From Alcaligenaceae bacterium (GTDB lineage: Bacteria > Pseudomonadota > Gammaproteobacteria > Burkholderiales > Burkholderiaceae), in NCBI GenBank assembly GCA_947372575.1, contig CANBUF010000165.1, forward strand, positions 1 to 5,372: a stretch of 5,372 nucleotides of DNA, given 5' to 3'. Below, in pieces: positions 1 through 5,372 of this stretch. The notes under the pieces were generated by a model, which was given only the letters and a program-made list of their open reading frames with translations, was not told the origin of the DNA and did not search any database. The position numbers and the translations under genes are program-made. Numbering within the stretch: the stretch's first letter is position 1; the number at the start of each line of letters is the position of its first letter.

Positions 1-2123
1 GCTTCGAGGGTGAACCAATCGGGTTTGCCCATTCGCAATTCGCTGCCATCATAAACACCATAGGTTACGTAGGTCATCCACCCGCCATTGCCTGCACCTG
101 TCTGGTATTGGGCGTTCTGGTTCGAGCGATTCAGGGCGCAGCGTGCTGCATTCGATTCAGGAACGACCGTACCAGTCCGGGTCGCAGTCCCGAGCATGAA
201 TTGACGTTCGACACCAAACGTCACTCCAATGTCAGTTGACGGTGTAAAGCGAATGCCCAGTGCTCCCAGTGACGTAGGTAAACCTGAAACGCCCTTATTC
301 ATGGTCTCATCTCCGACACTGAGCACACCTGTTCCACAACTGTCGACACCACTTTGCGTACTTGTTTTACTCCCGCCATCGTAAATCGTGTTGGACATAC
401 GCCCGTAGACTTCAAACGTCTGGGTTGAGGAATTCAAAAAGGAAGCAGGGCGCCAGAACAACTCTGCAGTGCTGAATGTCGAATCGCCTGGCACAGTAAT
501 TGCGGCTCCGCCAATTGCAGTGGATGCTGGCCGGGCCCCTCGATAACTGGCAGACAGATAAGCGCCCCACTCGCGCGATAAGTTTGCAATCGAGCTACGG
601 GTGTTGAATAGTTGCTCAGGACTTAATTCCAGTGTGTGATTGTCGGCCTGATCAACAGCTTGCTTAAACGACTCCACCGCAGCACGTTTATCTCCGTTGC
701 TTGCCTGTGCGTAGGCCAGATCAAGAATCGCACTCGGCGTTGCATACCCGGTAGCACGTGCAGTTTTAAAATCTTCGAGTGCCAGCGCTTTATCACCGAG
801 CGACTGATGCAGATATCCACGTTGCATCAGGAACGCTGCAGCATCCTCAGGATTATTCTGAATCGCCTCATTTGTCGCAATCAATGCTTCCTGAGGTAAA
901 TGTTCAAGCTTGAGCGCTTCTATCAATAACAGCCAATAATTTGTATTGTGTGGCAAGAGTGCAATAGCTTTTCTGGCCAGGGTGGCGGCCTGGCTCGATT
1001 GCTTTGCATGAATGGCGTCATACCCTGCTTGCGCAAACTGGTCCGCCTGGCGACGCACGAGTTCCATTTTGCGTTTGGCCAGTGCGGTACGACCGTTCGG
1101 ACTCAAGGCCATGACACCCTCAATGGCTGCGAGGGCCTGATCATATTGCCCCTCGGCTTGCAGGGCATCCATCCACAACATGGCCCAGTCGAGCTGCGTG
1201 GGATCCAGTTCAAATGCCTGTTGAGCACCACTCGCTGCACGCGCAAAATCACGATTTTTAAAATCAGTAAACGCCTGACCTGCCAGCGCAAAGCCTTTGA
1301 TGTAGGCTGGAGTCACTGGAGATCCAGAGGGTGTCCGTGCAACGGGTTGGGGAGCCAGGCTGCGCTGGGCCAGACGGAGTTCAGGGCTATCGAGTCCGTG
1401 GTTCAGTGCATCCTGAATCGCTGCTTGAGCTTGCTTGATTTTGCCTTGCTTTTGCAATGCATAGACCAGCAGCATTCTCGTGTTGAGATCATTCGGTTGT
1501 TTAGTGATTGCGAGATTTGCCATCTGTTCAGTTTCGGCGTAGCGACCATGTTTAAAGCTTGAGTAGGCTGCATCGACCAGTTCCCAGTAGGGATCGGCTT
1601 CTGCACGCGCCTGCTTGGCCAGAAATAATGGTGTTAGCACCGTGACATGGCTGATTGAGTCGGCAGAACCAACATTTCCCGTGTAGAGTGGTTTGCGATT
1701 ATCAAGCAACGCCTGACTGAGAATCGCTTGAGCATGCTTGATCTCTGATGATCGAATGCCTTGCTGATAGGCCTGCTCGGTGACTTCAAGTGCCTCCTGC
1801 ACCAGACCTTGATTTTGCAGAGAATAGATTTTTAGAAGCCAAAGTCGCGTCACATCAGGACGCAAGAGCAGGGCGAGTGATACTTGTTCAACCGCCTGAG
1901 CAAAGTTATTTTTCTTGTAACTGTTAAATGCCTGTTCAGTATTGCGCCAAGCCTGTCCATCCAGGGGTATTGGTGCAAGCGCGCTCGAGATACTGATTGC
2001 AGGGTCATGGTTGAGCCCCGGTAGCGTTCCTTGTGGCAGGGCTGGCCGTATGATGAGAGAGCATGACAAGAGGAGCAGACTCCGTATCAATCCCTGACGG
2101 TACAGAACAATTGCACGGATCAT
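1..2123 (-). CDS. nfrA: NfrA-like outer-membrane TPR/beta-barrel protein (N4 adsorption protein A family), 3' end missing
   Basis: I translated this frame by hand: it is open without a stop from the ATG at 2123 to the window edge (707 full codons plus two bases). Residues 1-32 resemble a signal sequence (hydrophobic LLLLS stretch at 16-20) with an unclear cleavage site. Residues 55-490 are alpha-helical TPR-type repeats. From about residue 510 the protein changes to a Gly/Ser/Thr- and aromatic-rich beta pattern opening with SREWGAYLSASYRG, which resembles the start of the C-terminal barrel domain of E. coli NfrA (about 990 residues) as I recall it; a later GNGGWMTYVTYGVYDG also fits. In E. 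coli NfrA is the outer-membrane partner of NfrB in making and exporting the glycan bound by phage N4. By inference this protein is the periplasmic scaffold and export pore of the same machine. The ATG overlaps the nfrB stop (ATGA) with only a weak Shine-Dalgarno, suggesting translational coupling. The end of the barrel lies outside the window. Confidence 0.86.
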   Translation of the reverse strand, partial: MIRAIVLYRQGLIRSLLLLSCSLIIRPALPQGTLPGLNHDPAISISSALAPIPLDGQAWRNTEQAFNSYKKNNFAQAVEQVSLALLLRPDVTRLWLLKIYSLQNQGLVQEALEVTEQAYQQGIRSSEIKHAQAILSQALLDNRKPLYTGNVGSADSISHVTVLTPLFLAKQARAEADPYWELVDAAYSSFKHGRYAETEQMANLAITKQPNDLNTRMLLVYALQKQGKIKQAQAAIQDALNHGLDSPELRLAQRSLAPQPVARTPSGSPVTPAYIKGFALAGQAFTDFKNRDFARAASGAQQAFELDPTQLDWAMLWMDALQAEGQYDQALAAIEGVMALSPNGRTALAKRKMELVRRQADQFAQAGYDAIHAKQSSQAATLARKAIALLPHNTNYWLLLIEALKLEHLPQEALIATNEAIQNNPEDAAAFLMQRGYLHQSLGDKALALEDFKTARATGYATPSAILDLAYAQASNGDKRAAVESFKQAVDQADNHTLELSPEQLFNTRSSIANLSREWGAYLSASYRGARPASTAIGGAAITVPGDSTFSTAELFWRPASFLNSSTQTFEVYGRMSNTIYDGGSKTSTQSGVDSCGTGVLSVGDETMNKGVSGLPTSLGALGIRFTPSTDIGVTFGVERQFMLGTATRTGTVVPESNAARCALNRSNQNAQYQTGAGNGGWMTYVTYGVYDGSELRMGKPDWFTLE
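816..1961 (-). repeat. Four ~80-residue helical (paired TPR) modules coded in nfrA
   Basis: Protein-level repeats at residues 55-135, 176-256, 271-353 and 354-436. Each has a helix pair of the form AFxxYKxxxFAxAxxxAxxAlxLxP, then a WLLLxxAL helix, then QGxxxQALxAxxxA. Modules 1 and 2 also share the ending GxxSxEIxxAQxxL and are separated by a roughly 40-residue non-repeat linker. A fifth, less complete unit runs to about residue 490. TPR solenoids of this type are the periplasmic scaffold in several exopolysaccharide export systems, such as BcsC and PgaA. DNA-level identity between the modules is not evident, so this is an old duplication. Confidence 0.6.
2120..2123 (-). other. ATGA stop/start overlap between nfrB and nfrA
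   Basis: The ATG of nfrA (2123-2121) shares two bases with the TGA of nfrB (2122-2120). The sequence just upstream of the ATG (GGTACTCGTCC) contains no strong Shine-Dalgarno, so initiation of nfrA probably depends on termination-reinitiation from nfrB. This would tie the amounts of the inner- and outer-membrane parts together. Confidence 0.8.
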
Positions 2124-3928
2124 GGACGAGTACCAACAGCGATGACGGTTTGAGACTCTGTTGATTCTTTAGATGCTGTAGGTGTCAAAAGTGTTAAAGG
2201 TGTCGAAGATGCAGTGGATGCAGTAGATGTTAAAGATTCTTGACCAGTCAACGTAACACTATTGTTTTGCAAGGCCAGCGCCTCGTGCAAGGTCGCATGG
2301 TCTAACCATCCCTCAGAGATCAGTATTTCGCCAAGCGGCCGATGATCCTTTGCTTGTATTTCAAGTGCGAAAGCAAGCTTGGTTTCGTCAATCGCCTGCC
2401 ATTTGAGTAAAAGTTCACCTAGTCGAAGCTTTTGAGTAGACAACGTATCGGCAGAGGGAAAGTCGTGCATGGTTTTATCCCAGGCCAATTTTTTGCCTGT
2501 GATCAGATGACCGATAAACATTCTCCAGGCTCGGGCAGCCGCCATCGCATTAATAAAGTTACCGACAATCATCCGCGGGATGCATAAGAGGCCATGCTCC
2601 CACCCGTACATGGAACCCACAAAATAGACACGCTGGACAATGCGCATCAACAAAGCGGCCATGTTGAGCCACATTAATTGTGCAGCCAGGCTGCCTGGTG
2701 AAAACAGGGAAGGGTAGTAGACGGTCCAGAGCCCAAGTTTATCGAGGATCACCATCAGCAAAAAATTACCCAGCAACAGGTACCCGATCATTGAGATAAA
2801 TGAAGTGATTAATCCTTTACGATCGCGAAATAAAAGATACTTTGTAGACAATGAACCGTTCCAGCCGACCTGCTGCCAGCCTTGGAGGGCAATACCCAGT
2901 GTCCAGCGTGCCCGCTGTCGATAAGCAGTTCGAAACGTATCGGGGAAAAACTCTCTGACGCCAAGTGGCATCCTGAGTGTACGAACAGTCTCTTTACCGT
3001 AGCCAAACCAGGTTTTGCGACGGATCACATAATCCACATTGAATTTGGCAAAAATCTGTTTCATACCTAATCGACCGAGTCTTGAGCCGATGTCATAGTC
3101 TTCGGTCAGGCTGTCTGTATTAAAGGGCATGTTGTCGGTCTCGGCAGCGAGGACTTCAAGTGCGCGCCGTGAAAAACAGGTGCCTACTCCAGCAGAAGGC
3201 ACTGACTTAGACATGCTCTCGCGCACAACCAGATCTTTGGTATGCCACTCGGCGAACTCATCCATATATGTCCCCGCCACGAGCTCCCACCAATTGCGCT
3301 CAAGCGATGTCACGGGGAGCTGAATAAAGTCAATGCGAGGCAAGAGATAGTTAAAGTACTTTAATTCAAGCGGATGGAGAACGTCTTCGCTGTCGTGCAG
3401 GATGACCCCGGCAAAAGGCTCTGTCTGCTTGAGTCCAACTGAGAAAATTGCCTGAACAATCCAGTTCAGGCAATCAGCCTTACAGGTTGGGCCGTCATGC
3501 GGGACTTCCACACGAACAAGCTGACGTAATCTGCGGCGCATTTTTTCAACTTCATCGATTGTCCGCTGATCATTGCAGTAGGTCCCGACAAAAATGACGT
3601 AGTTTTTATACTCAAGTGTGTTGACCATTGTCTCGAGCATCGGGGCAATCACATCGTACTCAAGCCAGGCTGGCACCATGATCGCCAGTGGTTGCTCTGG
3701 CTTTTCACGGATTTGCTCAACGGTCAGCGGCCTGTATTTACGCTTATATGAAATGGTCCTGCTAATCTGGCGCAACCAGTACCAAATATCGATAAACAAG
3801 TCATCGATACTCGACACCAAAATCACGCAACCAAAAATCGTTGTGACGATTTCGAGCCAATGATAGTAGTCCGCCAAAAAATACGGCCAGTAAAGCGAAT
3901 CCAGCAAGGACTTTAACGTATCAAGCAC
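2120..3928 (-). CDS. nfrB: NfrB-like inner-membrane family 2 glycosyltransferase with C-terminal MshEN domain
   Basis: A complete 602-residue gene, GTG start, TGA stop. A first membrane segment lies at about 24-46. The cytoplasmic GT2 domain follows at about 80-345 with VPAWLEYD (85-92), an Asp at 120, KADCLNW (150-156), DSED (179-182, metal/nucleotide-sugar binding), TED (275-277, catalytic base) and QRARW (338-342, acceptor motif of processive synthases). Further membrane segments lie near 374-400, 413-437 and 440-466. Residues 502-554 form an MshEN domain: two 24-residue half-motifs split by 5 residues; the first has Gln511 where Gly is usual. A Ser/Thr-rich tail with three-residue repeats ends the protein. 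E. coli NfrB (about 745 residues) polymerises an N-acetylmannosamine-based glycan under c-di-GMP control through this domain; the same role is likely here, but the sugar is not proven. The GTG is chosen because it has a good Shine-Dalgarno and the first in-frame ATG would remove the first membrane segment. Confidence 0.93.
   Translation of the reverse strand: MLDTLKSLLDSLYWPYFLADYYHWLEIVTTIFGCVILVSSIDDLFIDIWYWLRQISRTISYKRKYRPLTVEQIREKPEQPLAIMVPAWLEYDVIAPMLETMVNTLEYKNYVIFVGTYCNDQRTIDEVEKMRRRLRQLVRVEVPHDGPTCKADCLNWIVQAIFSVGLKQTEPFAGVILHDSEDVLHPLELKYFNYLLPRIDFIQLPVTSLERNWWELVAGTYMDEFAEWHTKDLVVRESMSKSVPSAGVGTCFSRRALEVLAAETDNMPFNTDSLTEDYDIGSRLGRLGMKQIFAKFNVDYVIRRKTWFGYGKETVRTLRMPLGVREFFPDTFRTAYRQRARWTLGIALQGWQQVGWNGSLSTKYLLFRDRKGLITSFISMIGYLLLGNFLLMVILDKLGLWTVYYPSLFSPGSLAAQLMWLNMAALLMRIVQRVYFVGSMYGWEHGLLCIPRMIVGNFINAMAAARAWRMFIGHLITGKKLAWDKTMHDFPSADTLSTQKLRLGELLLKWQAIDETKLAFALEIQAKDHRPLGEILISEGWLDHATLHEALALQNNSVTLTGQESLTSTASTASSTPLTLLTPTASKESTESQTVIAVGTRP
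2163..2243. repeat. Degenerate 9-bp tandem repeat inside the 3' end of nfrB
   Basis: Nine consecutive 9-base units can be laid out on the plus strand, most beginning GATG, GGTG or AGTG: for example GATGCTGTA, GGTGTCAAA, AGTGTTAAA, GGTGTCGAA, GATGCAGTG, GATGCAGTA and GATGTTAAA. The outer units (GATTCTTTA, GATTCTTGA) are less alike. In the NfrB frame this gives a three-residue period over residues 566-592 (LTS TAS TAS STP LTL LTP TAS KES TES). Because the unit is a multiple of three, gain or loss of units would change tail length without shifting the frame. Confidence 0.65.
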
Positions 3929-3932
3929 GAAG

Positions 3933-3938
3933 CACCTT
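3933..3938 (-). promoter_or_regulatory. Ribosome binding site deciding the GTG start of nfrB
   Basis: AAGGTG on the minus strand lies four bases before the GTG at 3928 (six bases from its AAGG core). It overlaps the last two bases of the TAA stop of the BcsB-like gene. This supports GTG as the real start and suggests that ribosomes finishing the upstream gene re-initiate here. Confidence 0.7.
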
Positions 3939-5372
3939 AGCCTTGATTTTTAGACTTACGCTTGTTTGCCATACGTCGGGCTACGATCAACAGAAAAACG
4001 ATGCCAAGCAGTAGCACACCGACCATTGGAACAGTCCATTGCATGTACTGACGCCATTCATAAAAGGGCACTGAACCCGGAGCACGTGCCTCACCTGCAT
4101 CTGGGTGATTGCTATCAATCCAGGCGATTGGGCCTTTAGGACCAATGATGACCAGATTCCCTTTATTCAAGACGAAATGCGGATCGATATTTTCATCAGA
4201 ATCTCCGAGAGATTGCCAATAAACCCCCTCATGTCCGGATGAGGTGATTAACTCGGCTGCACTCAGCTTTTCAAGACCAGCAATATTGATCCAGGGCGTG
4301 TTTTTACCGCCGATGCGCAGCCCCGTCTGGTCAATCAATTGCACCACGGACTGGCTGTCTTTTAACGGGACTTCCATCGAAACAAAAGCCTGACCGGGTG
4401 CATAGGATTCAGAGTTGGGCACGTGGATCATTTTGGTACGTGTAGCGGGCAGTCCGCTTGCCAACGCCATGATCATTGTATTTTTAAGACTGGTAGGAGC
4501 CGAAAGTAAATACCGGTCTGGGATCAGAAGTTCAGGCGTATGTGCCAGAGCGGGTAGCACTCCGACAAAGGACCCATCTGGAACAGAGTGACCCAGCTTC
4601 ATATAGCTTGTAGGCAGTACATCCACCGGATAGGCCTGGGCTTCTTCAGAACAGCCATTTGTGACAGGCTGCCGTTGAAAACGCACCACAACATTATTCG
4701 TGATGCCCAACGCGTAGCCAGGAATGCGGGTTGAGATCTTCTCAGGCTCGCCATCCGCTCGCAAACGCTGCGCAACAAGCAGTATGTCATTCCAGAAAAC
4801 AGAAGCAATTGGGCTAGATCCAGAGGCGCCGGGCGCAGCAGCAACATCCATGACAAGTTCATCAGGCATCTGACCATATTTGGCCACCGTGGTCAGGGGA
4901 AAATTGAGCGACCAGATCCCGTGATTTTTGACATCAAAGCTTGTGTAAGTCCCACCCAGATTATCCAGGTTGATTTTACCTGCATCACTCAAGTCTGGCA
5001 TTGTGGCGCGATAGGCCGTGACCTGCCTGGAGATTAGGATGTTGCGCCAGTAGGAATCAAAAATTCCTGCAGCCTGATCACCCACATCATTTGCAATGAC
5101 GATGATTGGCCTGCGCCCCATCGAGGCTGTGCGTACCTGACCGATTTGAATAGGCTGTGACACAATCGATACACGTTCGGCTCTCCACGCATCAAAAGCA
5201 CGCAGCGCATCAGGATCGCTCTCAAGTTGTACGCGCAAAGCTTTAAGTGCGCCGTCGATCGATGAGAATAATGCCGCATCCATAATCGCGATATCTGAAC
5301 GGACGGCTTGCGCATTCAGGAAAATCAGTGCGCCCAATTCTGCAGCAGATTTAATCTGATACTTGGACTGTC
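3937..5372 (-). CDS. BcsB-like periplasmic, membrane-anchored synthase subunit, 5' end missing
   Basis: The frame is open from the right edge to a TAA at 3937-3939 (477 full codons visible). A TTG at 5337 could be read as a start but has coding sequence in front and no signal peptide, so the true start is outside the window; BcsB proteins run to about 750 residues. In visible numbering (1 = codon at 5368-5370) I see: an alpha/beta flavodoxin/ferredoxin-like part (1-120, with IIVIANDVGDQ); a jelly-roll-like second carbohydrate-binding-type domain (about 140-258, with VMDVAAAPG, SVFWNDILL, IPGYALGITNNVVV and a lone Cys in TNGCSEE); a second alpha/beta part (about 266-425); a membrane helix at 445-464; and a short basic cytoplasmic tail RRMANKRKSKNQG. 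This order fits BcsB. In cellulose synthase, BcsB's last helix packs on BcsA and is needed for activity. Placed directly ahead of nfrB, it is probably the equivalent partner of NfrB. No bcsA-type PilZ protein is visible, so a cellulose role is not implied. Confidence 0.88.
   Translation of the reverse strand, partial: QSKYQIKSAAELGALIFLNAQAVRSDIAIMDAALFSSIDGALKALRVQLESDPDALRAFDAWRAERVSIVSQPIQIGQVRTASMGRRPIIVIANDVGDQAAGIFDSYWRNILISRQVTAYRATMPDLSDAGKINLDNLGGTYTSFDVKNHGIWSLNFPLTTVAKYGQMPDELVMDVAAAPGASGSSPIASVFWNDILLVAQRLRADGEPEKISTRIPGYALGITNNVVVRFQRQPVTNGCSEEAQAYPVDVLPTSYMKLGHSVPDGSFVGVLPALAHTPELLIPDRYLLSAPTSLKNTMIMALASGLPATRTKMIHVPNSESYAPGQAFVSMEVPLKDSQSVVQLIDQTGLRIGGKNTPWINIAGLEKLSAAELITSSGHEGVYWQSLGDSDENIDPHFVLNKGNLVIIGPKGPIAWIDSNHPDAGEARAPGSVPFYEWRQYMQWTVPMVGVLLLGIVFLLIVARRMANKRKSKNQG

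Noticed and set aside
948..1562. A 204-codon open frame on the plus strand opposite nfrA.
   Set aside because: It lies wholly antisense to well-supported TPR coding sequence, is Cys/Arg-rich with no recognisable domain, and has no clear ribosome binding site. It is explained as a shadow of the opposite strand.
1..2119. Possible frameshift or pseudogene, because no complete reading frame closes within this region.
   Set aside because: Codon-by-codon reading from 2123 to the edge meets no stop, and the domain order is intact. The gene is only truncated by the window.
2163..2243. CRISPR-like or phase-variation repeat array.
   Set aside because: The units are 9 bases with no spacers, so it is not CRISPR. 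The unit is a multiple of three, so slippage cannot switch the gene off by frameshift. It is kept only as a coding tandem repeat.
4599..5315. Two minus-strand open frames of about 92-93 codons inside the BcsB-like gene.
   Set aside because: Both are in another frame of a strongly supported gene and their translations show no family pattern.
5335..5337. TTG as the start codon of the BcsB-like gene.
   Set aside because: The frame stays open upstream to the window edge with plausible coding sequence, the protein would lack a signal peptide, and it would be far shorter than BcsB. The gene is simply cut by the window.
3937..5372. Calling this a cellulose operon because of the BcsB-like gene.
   Set aside because: The adjacent glycosyltransferase lacks a PilZ domain and has NfrB architecture, and the export protein is NfrA-like, not BcsC. 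Nothing visible points to cellulose.

Overview
The window is a dense, single-strand (minus) stretch of three genes with almost no non-coding sequence. It looks like one operon transcribed from right to left: a BcsB-like periplasmic subunit gene (3937-5372, 5' end outside the window), an NfrB-like glycosyltransferase gene (2120-3928, complete), and an NfrA-like outer-membrane TPR/barrel gene (1-2123, 3' end outside the window). The first junction is 8 bases, with the second gene's ribosome binding site running into the stop codon of the first. The second junction is a 4-base ATGA overlap. No RNA gene, insertion sequence, CRISPR array, promoter or terminator was seen. The operon promoter must lie beyond the right edge.

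Together the genes describe an envelope-spanning exopolysaccharide machine. NfrB is the inner-membrane processive family 2 glycosyltransferase. It ends in a 24-5-24 MshEN domain, a known type of cyclic di-GMP receptor. The BcsB-like protein is periplasmic, held by one C-terminal membrane helix, and probably serves as the synthase's membrane-anchored partner, as BcsB does for the cellulose synthase BcsA. NfrA supplies a periplasmic TPR scaffold and an outer-membrane beta-barrel for export. In Escherichia coli, NfrA and NfrB make a c-di-GMP-controlled, ManNAc-based surface glycan that is the receptor for phage N4. The visible arrangement is a hybrid of that system and the Bcs systems. The polymer made here cannot be read from the sequence.

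The organism is a Gram-negative proteobacterium, judged from the outer-membrane and periplasmic parts and the E. coli-like gene content. Base composition looks moderate, roughly half GC by eye. A beta- or gammaproteobacterium is most likely, but I cannot name a genus. There are no signs of recent transfer inside the window. The most unusual points are the BcsB/NfrA/NfrB combination, a substituted glycine in the first MshEN half-motif, a 9-bp degenerate tandem repeat coding for a Ser/Thr-rich tail of NfrB, and a modular ~80-residue repeat architecture in NfrA.
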